From Guadua angustifolia (lineage: Eukaryota > Streptophyta > Magnoliopsida > Poales > Poaceae): a stretch of DNA of 64,000 bases. Each line of letters opens with the position of its first letter. Positions within the stretch are counted from its first letter, which is position 1. Location: the NCBI GenBank assembly GCA_036346375.1, contig CM070520.1, positions 14,953,791 to 15,017,790 on the forward strand, in the 5' to 3' direction. The notes beneath the pieces are model-generated. The model worked only from the letters and a program-made list of their open reading frames with translations, did no database searches and was not told the DNA's origin. This document shows positions 10,592 to 21,824 of this stretch, piece by piece. The position numbers and the translations under genes are program-made.

Positions 10592-11616
10592 GTATAGTTT
10601 CGAACTGTACCCCAGATTTATTTGTGGATTTAAACGATCTGGTAGGTTATTCCGTGTTGAAGTCTAAGGGTCATACGAATTCCTTTCTTAATCTATCTCA
10701 AATTTACCATATATTACTATAAATATATGCTTATAGTTTAAGGTAAAAGAAAAGGCTCATTGTAAACATCTTCTCATAAAGTGACGTAATCTTCGTGCAT
10801 ATGTGGTTTTTTCCTCATAATGGTTTTCTACGTAAAATCTATCTCTTCTATTCTTTTGATTCTATATTTTTGTCATATGTTTTGTAACTCGTGAGGAGGA
10901 GACTCTCGGAGACGGTTATCATATGACAATTTGATGATTTTCCTGTCTCAGTTAGTGTAATTAATGATTTGTCCTATATATTTCACTAATATATAACCCT
11001 AGAATCCGTATATCAGTAAGATATCTCAAAATAAATCATCTATAATATGAATAAATCATCGACTTTTCAGCGAAAACTACAGCACGGCGTAAAATCGGTG
11101 GCCATCGTGCAGCACCGACACAACATCCTAGATGATTCAGCGACTCGGCGCTTCTACCTTCGTCGTAAAATCCAAATAGTCCCCTTTTATTTCAGCTTCT
11201 ACACAGCTTTTGCTAAAAAAAAGCAGATTGTATGCCGAACGGGAGAATTCTGGACAGCTTCTCCCATAATCAGAAGCTGCTCTCTACATAGAATCAGAAT
11301 CCTGTAGAAACCTGATTCTCGCTGATTCTTACTGATTCTCGGCAGTCCGATTCAAAACCTAGAAGTCATAGTTGACTTGATCCGATTCTCTCATAATTAA
11401 AAACAGCTTCTCCTATAATCCAGAATTTATAATCCGACTGAAACGAACTGACGCCATAGAAAGACAGTGCGTTTGCTTGTGTGTAAGTAATCTCGATTCT
11501 CAAAATAGATGTTCACACGGAGCCCGTAGCTGAGTCTGTATAAAACTGATGTCCCTGTCTTAGTCAAAAGGCTCGACATGAATTGAAAGCCATACTGCAG
11601 CATCAAACTAAGAAGC
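10592..11616. other. AT-rich intergenic sequence, probable MITE debris
   Basis: The segment at about 11240-11460 contains repeated AGCTTCTCCCATAATC- and CTGATTCT-type stretches in both orientations, reminiscent of decayed MITEs. I could not define ends or a target duplication. No gene seen. Confidence 0.3.
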
Positions 11617-12031
11617 TGTAACGTCCCGAAATTTAGCCTGATTTTAAAATTTTGCAGTTATTTGAATTCTTGTGAATTAATTTAAAATTTATTTGCATTT
11701 AATTGAATTTATCTGAATTTTTGGAGTTATTTGAATTTTTGTGGATTTTTGGGAATTTATTGGATTTAATTGAAATTAAATTAAGATATCCTTCTCTTGA
11801 TTAATTAATATCAGAAAAAGTATTTATCAAAAATAAATGAAAATATTTTATTTAGGCTCAAAATGCTCAAATATTTTCTAGAATTTTTCGGTATTTTTAG
11901 TGCCCTAATTAATTACTTTGAATTATTGGATTTGTTTTTATTGTTAAAACCCGATTTAAGGCTAGCTACTGATGTTGGGCCGCCCAACACTGTGCTCGTC
12001 TTGAGAAAACCCTAACGCCGCCCATCCTCGA

Positions 12032-12877
12032 CCGTCGGATCTTGATCGGACGGATGCGCTCGCGTACCATTTCGCCGAAGCCGATTTCAATCTCCACCGT
12101 CGGATCGCAATCGAACGGCGCGATGGGACCCGACACATCGGGAGTGAGCGCTGCCGCACCACCGCCCGCTGTTGGCTGCCGAGGATCATGTCAGAGATAT
12201 TGCGCGAGTTCCAAGGCTTGTTCGAGCAGAAGAAATACCCCGTTGTGTGCGCGACTTCCTTCCGCTCATTTTGCCTCTTCTCCCACGCTCTGCCATCCAC
12301 CGTAGAGTGCGCTAGAGCTCTCCGTAGTTGCCATTTCTTCCCTCTCGATTCTTCATCGTCTTCTGCCGTGTTCCGTCGCTCCCCACCGCACTTGAGACCC
12401 CCGCCGAGTTCGTCGTGACACGCCGCGTCCAGCCAGCTACCTCTTCCGACCGGAGACACTCAGAAACGCCGCCAGCTGCGTCGTCTTCTCCAAGTCCGGC
12501 GACCAGCGCCACCGCTTCTTCCTCGACGCATCGCGAGCTCCAGCAACCGTCGGATCTTCATCCAACACTCAAGGTAAGGCCACGTGTTCTTTCATTTGAA
12601 TCGGGCCGAAGCGATACCGGTAGATCTCGACCGTTAGATGGTGATCGTGCGGTTCTAAGTAGGCCACGCAGGTTAGTGAATAGTAAATCGTGCGTGTAAC
12701 CGTAGCCGTTGGATCTGCATCCGACCGCCCCAGTGCGTCCACGTAAGCTTGTGAATAGGAAACCGTGTGGGTACCCATCGCCGTTGGATCGTCATCCGAC
12801 CGCGCTGGTGCATCCACGTAGGTGCGGTGAATAGTGAACCGTGTAGGTAACCGCAGCCATAGATCTTCAATCCAACC
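12032..12877. repeat. Seven iterated CCGT-GGAT/ATCC-ACGG inverted repeats
   Basis: Seven imperfect inverted repeats of about 20-22 bp, each beginning CCGT(C/T)(G/A)GAT or a variant, lie at 12032-12053, 12097-12118, 12547-12566, 12631-12652, 12706-12727, 12781-12802 and 12857-12877. The right arm is a partial complement of the left, and arm sequences differ between copies. Confidence 0.6.
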
Positions 12878-12900
12878 ACCTCGGTTGCGTCGCGTGTCAG
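12676..12900. repeat. 75/76-bp tandem repeat, three copies
   Basis: Copies start at GTGAATAG at 12676, 12751 and 12827. Each contains one of the CCGTTGGAT inverted repeats. Confidence 0.8.
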
Positions 12901-14591
12901 TCGCTGACGTGTGGGGCCGAACACTGTTCATCAGGCCCACTTGTCAGTGTGATGACCCCCGGGAGTGCTGACGTCAGCATGACATCATCCGAGGGCCCAC
13001 TTGTCAGTGTCCGTGAGCGACGTGGCTCGCTCCGGTGTTGACACGTGTCGCCGGGGGTAATCCGATTTTCGAAGAGGAAAATAAATAGAATAATTCGGTT
13101 ATTTGTTTATTTGAATTTTAGAAACTTGTAATGGCTATAACTTTTGCATTTTAACTCGGATTTGGGTGATTCCAGTGCCCAAAAATTTGTAAAAATGTAA
13201 ACTATTTAATGGTGATTTTTATTTTATTTTTGGTGATGATATTGCTGTCTGTTTTAGTGTATTTATTGTGTGCACGTTGTTCAGTATAGACTCGAGTTGC
13301 CGAATTCACCGAGGAGAATTCAAGACCCGTCAGACCTCGGACCAGAACCAACAGCTTTTTGAAGGCAAGTCATGCTTTGACCATATTGCCCCTAGACTTT
13401 AAAAATGTATTTCGATTCAATTTATGCATGCTATATTAATTAAAAATGATATTGCTTATGATGGGAAAGGTAGCTAAAATACCATTTTGATTATGCCACC
13501 TTGTTAATACTATTGTATGCCCTGAACACCTTGTCACCCTAGAATGCTAAATTATGTTGGTTGCTATATTAATGCCAACACGGGAGGCTAGACCGTGATT
13601 AGTCGCTTAGCCTGCTTGATGCGTGGAATATCTTTTAAATAGCAAATCAGTACTGATTAAACGATTATGGAACGCATTTTGGGAATAAATGCGATGATGT
13701 CATGAAATGGAATTGAGGGTAGCGACCTGTGTGGTTCTACTCGTGCAATGAAGTGGGCATTGGCATGTGTTGCATAAATGCAAACCTGGGGTGGGAAATG
13801 ATTTGGACCGGGGCAAGTGGCGAGAAGGCTTCGTGCCAGGTGGGCCTGTGTGGCAACGGGATGTATTGAGATTGTGAAGGCTGTGTGCCGAGAAGTATAA
13901 CATGGAAGTCTTGCCCGGGACAGTTAAGGACTTCACCTTGCGAGCCTTTGAACTGAGTTTCTCGTACAACCACTTGTCCGGAATGGGACGGACCTAGTTG
14001 AGTAGGTCTCTAATATCTTTCCTTTGACACCTCGGGGTGACAGTTACACGAAAATGTAACCGTATGGGGAGCGTACTCGTGCTTGCGGCGCTTCGCATCC
14101 ATCTAACAGATGCGTGCTGTTCTAAGCTTTGGCTCTGTGTGAGGGAAGTGTTAGAAAGGCAAGATCGTGAGGTTCATGGTTAAGTGTTAGTCTCGAAGAC
14201 TTTGTTGCAATCAATCACCTATGTGGTGAGCGACTGTATCCTGTGGGTAAAGTGTACAACCTCTGCAGAGTGTGTGTAAAAATCTATTCGAATAGCCGCG
14301 TTCGCGGTATTGGACAATGCTCGGTGATTACAGTCAAGGGTTAGATTTTTAAAATAAAAGATGTGAAATGAGTGGCTGTGTGCCAAAAGCTGATGAATCA
14401 AACTAGGGCTGTGTACCAAACTCTTGGAAAAGAATTGAGAAATTGATTATTAATAATATTGGTTTTGCTGCTTTTAATCTAATAGGATTACCTGTTAAAA
14501 GAAATGCTGCTTTATGCAAAATAACCATTTAAGCCCTTCCTTGGAATAAGCCATGCATGTAGTAATAGAACTGCATTGTGCATGACTTGTT

Positions 14592-14608
14592 GAGTATGTT
14601 GTATACTC
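14592..14608. other. Conserved LTR foldback GAGTAT-GTTGT-ATACTC
   Basis: Compared with the copies at 468 and 4610, both arms have changed together (GAGTAC/GTACTC to GAGTAT/ATACTC), preserving pairing. ACCCTTGC follows. Confidence 0.7.
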
Positions 14609-15083
14609 ACCCTTGCATCAACAAAAACCTCAGAAGAAGAAGCTGTGCCAGCTTGGGAGGAGGAGTTCATCGAAGGCCAGGAGGATTAGGGGTTGAGCCG
14701 CACTCAGTTGCCTGTGGCTATGATGGGTTTATCGCTTTACTTTTGCTTCCGCTAAATGAACTTGATACTGTTATTATTTATCGCCCTGCGTGGCGAGTTA
14801 TTGTAAGGTGACCATAAGGTCATGTAACTCGATTATATTATGCTTGAAGTACTTTATTATTTATTTCCGCTGTGTATGATTGTGGTACTTCAACCTGTTA
14901 TACTGTGAGCACTAGCGTGATCCTGGACTAGTGCAGAATACACAGAGTGTCCGAATCCGTAAATTCGGGGCACGACAGATGTACTCGGCTATAGCAAAAA
15001 AAACTAAAAAAATTAAATTGCTACAATATCTTATGAATTTCGGCTCGCCGTTCTAGATCGAAATCGTCACTATTTGGTATTTA

Positions 15084-15125
15084 CTAGTTCAATGCCTGTG
15101 CGTTGCTACGAAAAATAAACATAAA
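15084..15125 (-). other. Helitron 3' terminus (CTAG end and foldback)
   Basis: The minus strand reads CGTAGCAACGCACAGGCA then TTGAACTAG, followed by T. The stem of the foldback is partly degraded relative to the usual CCCGT/ACGGG form. Confidence 0.7.
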
Positions 15126-15333
15126 GGTCAAGCAATAAAAGAAAATTGTGCTACAAGATCAAACATCTATTTCTCCCGATTACGGAGGAGCGGGGACGCA
15201 CCGGGGAAGACATCTAGACTCGCAGATGGGGCGGCTGTCGTGTTCATATAGAAGTCGGGAGGTGAGCATATCATGAGGAACGGAGCGAAAAACGGCTTAG
15301 GTTTTTTTCCGTCGGTCGGGAGGTGAGCATGTC

Positions 15334-16035
15334 ATGGATGGCGGCATTAACATGAGCATCAATACTGTAGTGCCTGACCTCCTTGATGATTCCATTGAGG
15401 AGGTCTACCACTTCTCAAGGGATCCACGGGCAGATCTTAGTGCAGCATCTGTAAGACTTAGAGAGGACGATGGTTCAGCTAAAGATGGCCCTTATTCTCC
15501 AACTCAAACCAAGGAGCGCCCTACTGTTGGAGTGCAAGCAATGAAAACTGAGGATATTAACGTGAAACCTATACTGCAAAGGAAGGAGGAGCAAGGCGAT
15601 TCAAAACCAAGGAAATGTGTCAGATTTGATGCTGATGTTAAAGATCCACCCACAGAGCTTTCTGAACATGATGAAGATTCTCCTTTGGTTCCTCAGTCCA
15701 TGGATGAATCTAACAGGAGAGCTCTTGCAGACCTCCAGAGTCTGTTAGGGAGATCAGATCCCATCAATTTGCAGCCTGACACACCTGTCGAGATTCCTAG
15801 TTCAGTCACATTCATCCCTCGGAAAAAGCCAGTTGATACCATGGTGGTTGATGAGGGCCCCAAATCTAGTGACGCAAGCTCATCTCTCATTGGTCTGGTG
15901 GCAGGAGTCTCTGATGAAACTGATCAATGTGAGATGGATGAAGATGACCCTAAAGCATCCTCACCACCACCGATACGAACCAACTCGAAGATGAACTCCC
16001 GTCGTTACAGGTCAAGTAGAACGGATGAAGAGTAA
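15334..16035 (+). CDS. Acidic TSSC4-like protein fragment captured in Helitron
   Basis: An uninterrupted 233-codon frame with host-like codon use and an acidic composition. Features: EEVYHFSRDPRADLSAASVR near residues 22-41, a PRKCVRFDADV block near residue 91, an ESNRRALADLQSLLGR segment near 125-140, and an acidic Ser/Pro-rich C-terminus ending in a basic patch. The RDPRA and VRFD blocks remind me of plant TSSC4-type proteins (a U5 snRNP assembly factor family), but I am not certain. KCVRF also fits the general PP1-docking pattern; this is only a pattern match. An in-frame stop lies at 15298-15300, so the frame is probably the 3' part of a longer protein using an accidental start. It runs opposite to the Helitron's own strand. 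Confidence 0.5.
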   Translation: MDGGINMSINTVVPDLLDDSIEEVYHFSRDPRADLSAASVRLREDDGSAKDGPYSPTQTKERPTVGVQAMKTEDINVKPILQRKEEQGDSKPRKCVRFDADVKDPPTELSEHDEDSPLVPQSMDESNRRALADLQSLLGRSDPINLQPDTPVEIPSSVTFIPRKKPVDTMVVDEGPKSSDASSSLIGLVAGVSDETDQCEMDEDDPKASSPPPIRTNSKMNSRRYRSSRTDEE

Positions 16036-16620
16036 AACTGATGATTCTGGAGAGCCTTCTGTCTGTGTATGTTTAAATAATTTTACAAGTTTGAGGTTCC
16101 CTATGATGATGTAGTTGCTACCCAAGTTTTAGGGAATACGTTGTTGTGCCTGTGCTATGATCTAATGATCCGACCTGACCATCTTTTGTTAATTATGGTG
16201 TTATTTATCCTTGTTAATTCATCTTTGAATTTCTTACACTGAGAGCCACAGTTGATATTATTGTTAGAAAGTTCTAGAATTTTGTAGTTTAGCGTCAGTT
16301 CATTGCGCATTCAGGAATCAACTTAGGGAAAGTACCCGGATCCGGATTCACCCGAATACACAATCTTAGGGTCGTGGGATGTACAGGTACAGATCGTTTA
16401 AATGCTATTAAGCTCCTACATCTCCCATGATAAAATACGGCACCCCCGTTTCAGGTTTCTGCCCAAATTCCAGGACCAGTCCACAAGAAAAACTGAATGT
16501 CAAGAACCCTATATCAATCTGTACATTCTTATAAATAGTGTGGGTTTTTTCGTTATTCTACCTTTTTGCAGTAATTACTTACTTTGCTTAGGAGTCAGGA
16601 CATTTAGTCATTTACAGTGG
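16036..16620. other. Probable 3' UTR of the captured TSSC4-like segment
   Basis: AT-rich sequence without open frames that I can support. It follows the stop at 16035 and probably includes the captured 3' UTR. Confidence 0.3.
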
Positions 16621-16623
16621 CAG

Positions 16624-16770
16624 CTACAGCTTATCAGCAATTCTGTAGAGGGCATCGGCGACCTTGCCAAGCACACCAAGCAATCTACTCACTTGGTCCT
16701 TCCTCTGCTCCCTGTCCAGTGCGTTGCAACGAAAACCCAAACTCTCCGCATGAACTCCCAAGGCATGCAT
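16624..16770 (-). CDS. Possible captured terminal exon, 48 codons
   Basis: The minus-strand frame ends REQRKDQVSRLLGVLGKVAD then ALYRIADKL and TAG. It looks like genuine amphipathic protein sequence, not a random frame. A TGA lies two codons before the ATG, so if it is real it is most likely a last exon entered through an acceptor site upstream. I do not recognise the family. It lies in the Helitron and has the Helitron's orientation. Confidence 0.35.
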   Translation of the reverse strand: MHALGVHAESLGFRCNALDREQRKDQVSRLLGVLGKVADALYRIADKL

Positions 16771-18681
16771 TCGTCAAGGTTTTCCATGCTACACACATGC
16801 AGAACTGCCCCCAACCCCTAGTGACAATGCCATAAACCTTTAGGAAAAAAACAGATGACTACCAGTACTCAAGTATCCTGCAAGCTTTTCATACAATTCG
16901 TTCTCACAAGAATCCTTCATGAATCTCTGAATGCTTCTCATCCTTAAAATTAAGAAACTTCATTTTTCCCCTCCGTCACCATGTCAACGTTTGTTCTTTT
17001 TGAGAAACAATAAATTAATTAACAAAAGAAAACACAGGTGATAACCTGTGTGAAGACATGAGCTACCCATTTCTAAGTCATACCTCGAACTCCCTACACA
17101 CGCAACCTCTCAAGAATACGCTCCATGGGAGAACACTTAACCTACAGAATTTCCAGACTAAACCTACAGAATTTCTAGCAGGGAAAAAAGAAACAAGCGC
17201 TCAAATAATCTGATCGCACCACAAGACCACCCCCACATTGTAGCCAACCCAAGAAAAATAGTTAACAAGAACTCCGAATTTCAACCAAGACGCTCATGGC
17301 TCACCTTCTTCTCCATGAGAGACACAAATTCATGAGAATCAAACTGATGGAACTTTATGTCATAATTAACTTGCACATAAAGACACTATTTTGTGGCATT
17401 ATCATAGTTTGCAAAAAAGGAACTACAGCTGAATCTTTGGCCTTGACAAAACTGTTCTCTGAAAGAGAAGGCTATTAATACAAAAACGAAAACACACACA
17501 TTAAACATTACTGAAAAGGTCAATTATTTTATACCTAGCAACCAAAAAAACTCCAAACTACTTACATAGTTGTATGTCTATAAGATGACAGCCATTAAAG
17601 AAAAATCTTAAACTTGAGTTCATGACTCACATTGACAACATCGAAATAATAAAATCATGCCAAACAGCTGCAAGCCCTGCACAGAATGTGTGTGCGCTAT
17701 TATGAAACTACGACATATAGCACAAGATTTGATGGAGTAGTTTGCTAGATTTTAACTTGTAAATTGTTAAATTTGACATTTGTAAAACGGTGACAGTGAT
17801 CTTGCAAATCCTAACACTACCGGAAAGATACACTTGTGCACGACACAAGATTGGCTGACTTAAAGAGTATGAACCCCTTATTAAGTGCAAGCTATAATCG
17901 AAAGACTCACAGGATAAAATCATAACTTTGAAGACAAAAAACTATGAACTAAAGCACTCGAGAGTCATTTTTTAGAATCAAGATCCATCTGTCTAAATCC
18001 AAAGGAAAGGGAAATTTAACGATTTGCCACACTCAAATGGCTAGAGAAGTCACTATCCATGTGTTTTTCTTGCATAATCCAAAGGAAATGAAACTGGGAG
18101 GTCCATGACAGGTATAATCAGAGTGCTTAACCCTGCTATGTACAACAACAAAAAACTTACCGGGTGTTGCAAGCTCCATAATATGGGAACCCATAATAAG
18201 CATACCTGCAGGTCAGAACTCAGAAGAGGTGATATTGCAGGAAAAAGGATCAATACTCGATTAGCATAGAGCATTCTTTGGGCCATCAGATCTTCCATAG
18301 CAGGCTGCTAAATACGCTGACCTCAAAAACAAAGGATTGCAAACTAAAGGAAAAAATCAATGATGAATCTATGTAATCTAGCATGTGTCATGTGTGGATT
18401 CTGGTGAATATATGTATGTGGACCTAGCCTTTGCATTGTTAGTGCCTGTCATGATAAATTCTTGCTACCTCATGGAGGGAAAGGGAGGCAAATATCATCT
18501 ATTGACTGTGAAATAGCAAGCTGATATACATGATTGCTTATTGAGTACTGTTAATATCAAGAATGCTAAATAAACCGGTACCCGAGTTTCCCATTTGTTT
18601 ATAGTTAAGCAGTTACCGAAGCATCGAACTTGTCGTTGGCCCAAGAAAACAGGATGAAATCCGATTTTGGCCAATCATTGT
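16771..18681. other. Helitron interior without recognised genes
   Basis: AT-rich. Short minus-strand frames (for example 18053-18298) may be exon remnants, but I cannot tie them to a family. Confidence 0.3.
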
Positions 18682-18763
18682 ACTTTCAGTAGGGCTCCAC
18701 AATCCCACGAAGAACTCCTGCATCCCATCATTGACCATCTCCACTTTGTAGCCGCCTATCATC
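18682..18763 (-). pseudogene. Ubiquitin-conjugating enzyme E2 exon fragment (UBE2H/UBC4-6 type)
   Basis: The minus strand reads GGYKVEMVNDGMQEFFV followed by PTES, which matches the exon covering the second and third strands of the UBC fold in plant UBC4/5/6-type E2 enzymes. It is preceded by TTTCTTGTAG, a good splice acceptor. The conserved EFHG before PTES is replaced by GLWS. The exons with the active-site cysteine were not found, so this is a captured, non-functional fragment. It lies in the same orientation as the Helitron. Confidence 0.6.
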
Positions 18764-19797
18764 CTACAAGAAACGAAGAAAGTCCTCACACACAAAAAAA
18801 AGCCAGGTTAAATGAGGCCAAGTGAGCTTGTAATGTGCAGAAGCAAAATCCTTATTATTACCATTGGATGAGTCGGTGGCCGCTGCCATCGGCGATGGCG
18901 GAGGCGGCGAAGGAGCCAATAACCAGGGGCGGCAGTGTCGGCCGCCACCATCCTCGCCGCTCCATCTAGGATCTCAATCACCGCCCCGAGGTCGGCCGCT
19001 TCTCCAAAGGCATCATTGCTATCTCGAGTTTCATGTCACGTGATATTAGCATCCTCAAATATCCGGAAGTAAAAAGTAATGTGGAACCGATTAGTCCATT
19101 ATTTTTTCTAATAAGAAAGAAAGAGAGTAAGGTAATGGCGGTGAAATGAATAGACCGAATACAATGGAACAATATTAGTATTTATCGCTTCAAAGATTTG
19201 AATCTGTCAAAGACTTGAAAAGAAAAGGAGAGGATATTTTGTTAATCAAAACTCCACGTGGATCATCAAGAATCTAATTTTGTGAATGAAAATTCCTTAT
19301 CTTCGTAAGCAAGCAATTACCAAAAAGATCACTATAAGTGGTGACTAATAGCATCAGTTCTTTGGTATTAGCTAGAAAAGGGCCCCAAGTCAACATATGT
19401 ACATTTTGGGCATTGATTCGAATCAAGATTGCTCAAATCTGAAACTTTTCTTTGAACATCTTCAATTTGGTAAATTTGGATGACATGCAAAATTGAATGG
19501 CTTCAAAACGACTCAGTTTTTTAATATAGCCTCAACGTCAAGATCAAACATAAAGTTTTTAATAACACAAATGATTTCAAGACATGAATTACAAAAGTTT
19601 TTAATAACACAAAAGTAAATTAATCACCTTTACGCCTTCTTAATTCATATTATCCTAAAAATAGGCACCAGTTGTTAGATTTTAATGCATAATAAAGTCC
19701 AAGAAGTAATTGAAAACTCAATTGACATGAGTTAGATGCAGAAATTTTTATATTTTACTGTCATATCGATAAGCCTCTAATAAATCGATGGCACCAA
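18764..19797. other. Helitron interior, unassigned
   Basis: A GC-rich patch at about 18870-19010 could be a captured 5' exon or UTR (several Ala/Gly-rich frames, no clear family). The rest is AT-rich. Confidence 0.3.
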
Positions 19798-19990
19798 ACC
19801 CTAATCCCCAACAGGAGCAGCGGCTAAATGAGATAACCACCACGAAACCCTAATCCCCAACATGAGCAGCGGCTAAATGAGATCACCACGAAACCCTAAT
19901 CCCCAACATGAGCAACGGCTAAATGAGATCACCACCACGAAACCCTAATCCCCAACAGTAGCAACGACTAAATGAGATCACCACCACAAA
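19798..19990. repeat. 49-bp tandem repeat, four copies
   Basis: Copies starting ACCCTAATCCCCAACA at 19798, 19847, 19893 and 19942. The second copy is 46 bp because one ACC triplet is missing. The repeat unit contains AAACCCTAATCCCC, similar to 5'-UTR starts of plant genes. Confidence 0.9.
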
Positions 19991-20449
19991 TTCGAAGCTC
20001 GAAAACCGGAAACCCAAACCACCACCAACATTTAAAACTTTGCAGCAAAGAGAGGAGAAAAGACAAAGCAAAATTCTACCTGCTGCCGAGCAATGCCAAG
20101 CAACATCAACTCTAGCTTCTACCCGTGCAGCTTCAAAACATGCCGTGATTCACGTGCACCTTCCCTTGTCGTCAAACACCGGCAGACCGGTTTGGCACTA
20201 CAAGCACTGAAACAGTCTACATAAAAAAGGTTCTTCATAAAAAGGGTAAAGAATCCACAGTAAAATGCATTAAAAGATTAGCAGACACCATCTTATAATA
20301 CATGATAACCTAAAAGGACCGTGCAATCGGCTATACGCATCGATAGAGAATTTGATATTACCAAACAACTACTTGTTTTTTAAATGAACCTAATAACTAT
20401 TTGTCGTGCCAATACACAATTCAACAAAGAGTCGCAATGACAATGCACA
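19991..20449. other. Helitron interior, unassigned
   Basis: No reading frame, repeat or RNA gene that I can support. Confidence 0.3.
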
Positions 20450-21256
20450 TTATGTGATGAATGATAAGCGACAAGCAACACGAACCACTCCATTCTCTAG
20501 CCTCTTAAGATGCTCTTGCAACTCATCCTTGATGTCTTCAACTTGAATAAAACAAAAGAGCAAAATGTTAGATATCATGCCTAGCGCTCAAAACCGCTTA
20601 TTGCACACAAAACAGCTTGAATTGCGATACCATTTTAACATCTATAATCCACACATGAATCGACTTCATCAAAGAAATTGACAAATTGAGAAAACTTTTG
20701 TGGCATACTAAGAAGTTCCAAATTTGCACACACAAACATTGCACTCAAAGCACAAAAGGGCAAGAAACCGCATCATCGAGCTCAACTCTATACCTTTCTT
20801 AAGACAAGGTCTTTATTTCCTTTCTAACCCAATCCATTTGTTCTTCGGTACGCCTTCATGCCAATGTCGAAGATGTCCCCAATTTTTCCTACAATGCACT
20901 AATCAAAATGTCAAGATTCCCGGAACCCAAACCCTTCACTACAATTGAACTCCTAAAGCCAGGGAAAAAACTCACCTTGAGCGCTCCTTGAGGCGCCCTC
21001 CGTGGATGGCGGCGACAAGTTGCACTCTGGGGAGCCCTCATGGCGCACTCTTCGCCTCATCGGTGAGCACCCACGCCTCCTTGGTGATGTCCTGGGAAAG
21101 CGAGCTCGTTAGGGTTTGGGGGTTGGGGATGGGTTAGAGCATGGGGTTTTGGAGAGGGAGGGGGACAAAGTAGAAGAAGAGGAGGAGGAGCGATACCGAG
21201 CTCTCGACGATGTGGAAAGCGGAGAGGCTCTTGATGATGTCCTCGAGCTCCTTGTG
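20450..21256 (-). pseudogene. Captured multi-exon gene fragment, unidentified
   Basis: Four short minus-strand segments in order look like exons of one host gene: 21256-21197 (HKELEDIIKSLSAFHIVESS), 20889-20827 (GKIGDIFDIGMKAYRRTNG, preceded by TTGTAG), 20700-20643 (FSQFVNFFDEVDSCVDY) and 20542-20450 (EDIKDELQEHLKRLENGVVR, ending in TAA, preceded by TTCAAG). The peptides are amphipathic and probably helical. I do not recognise the protein. Exon limits are estimates. It lies directly behind the CDC48 fragment and in the same orientation, so the two could be joined in one chimeric transcript. Confidence 0.45.
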
Positions 21257-21371
21257 GGGACGCCGAGGAGGAGGCGAAGGAGCGGAGTCTGGATCTTGCC
21301 GCTGAAGTTGAGGTGGGCGAGGCCGCCTCCACATCCGACATCACGAGAGGCGCGGCGGGAAGGTTGCTCGA

Positions 21372-21665
21372 CACCCTGTGTCGCCGCATGAAGAACTGCA
21401 GCCTCTCCATGGTGTCCGGGTGCAAGACGATTTACAGAGTTGTCGCGTCATTGGTGGCCTCGTTGACCACCAGCCGGTTCGGCGATTTCTTCCTCTTCAG
21501 ATCGTCGTCGAGTAATCCTTCTTCCTTCCGCACCACCCCACAAAAAATCACCAAAAATCCCCAACAAGAAACATATCGAACCGAAAACCCTACAGCCGCC
21601 GGATCGGATCGGGCCGGGTGGGATCTACGATCGGCGGAGACCGAGGGCTCGCCTTGGCTCGCCAT
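21372..21665 (-). pseudogene. CDC48 5' gene fragment captured in Helitron
   Basis: The ATG at 21665 begins MASQGEP, the usual plant CDC48 start. After what looks like the first intron come RKKSPNRLVVNEATND and then LHPDTMERLQFF, matching the start of the N-domain of CDC48 (AAA ATPase p97, which extracts ubiquitinated substrates). A TAA interrupts the frame between the two blocks. The conserved continuation (RGDTVLLKGK in the family) is lost, and the sequence changes into another gene fragment. Both ATPase domains are missing. It lies next to the Helitron 5' end in the Helitron's orientation. Confidence 0.75.
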
Positions 21666-21824
21666 GGTGAGTCCTCGTATGCGGTGGATGCTGCGAAGGA
21701 GGGGAGGATAAGCGAGAGAAGTTTGGTATCGTTGCGAGGTCATTGGGAGGCGATACGGCGCTGTGTTCAGGTGGGGGGTTTTAAGGGGTGGGGCCCGCGG
21801 AAGAACGGACCGCTGCCACCAACT

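Larger units (their letters stand above)
11617..14977. mobile_element. Long LTR-like unit (3361 bp), probably a solo LTR
   Basis: It starts TGTAACGTCCCGAA and ends TTCGGGGCACGACA. It contains the same foldback-plus-CTTGC box (14592-14610) near its 3' end as the LTRs at 1-922 and 1868-5053, and has no gag or pol. The flanking five bases (GAAGC left, GATGT right) agree at only three positions, so a target duplication is not established. It may be a solo LTR with a decayed duplication or a product of recombination between elements. It is GC-rich at 11960-13060 and AT-rich elsewhere. Confidence 0.65.

Noticed and set aside
12328..12699. 123-codon frame in the GC-rich part of the LTR
   Set aside because: Several overlapping GC-rich frames on both strands, no family resemblance, located inside an LTR with tandem and inverted repeats.
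11612..14982. Target duplication for the LTR at 11617-14977
   Set aside because: GAAGC and GATGT share only three of five bases, not enough to claim a duplication.
21372..21665. Functional CDC48 gene
   Set aside because: Only the first N-domain residues are present, with an in-frame stop, and the rest of the protein is replaced by another gene fragment.
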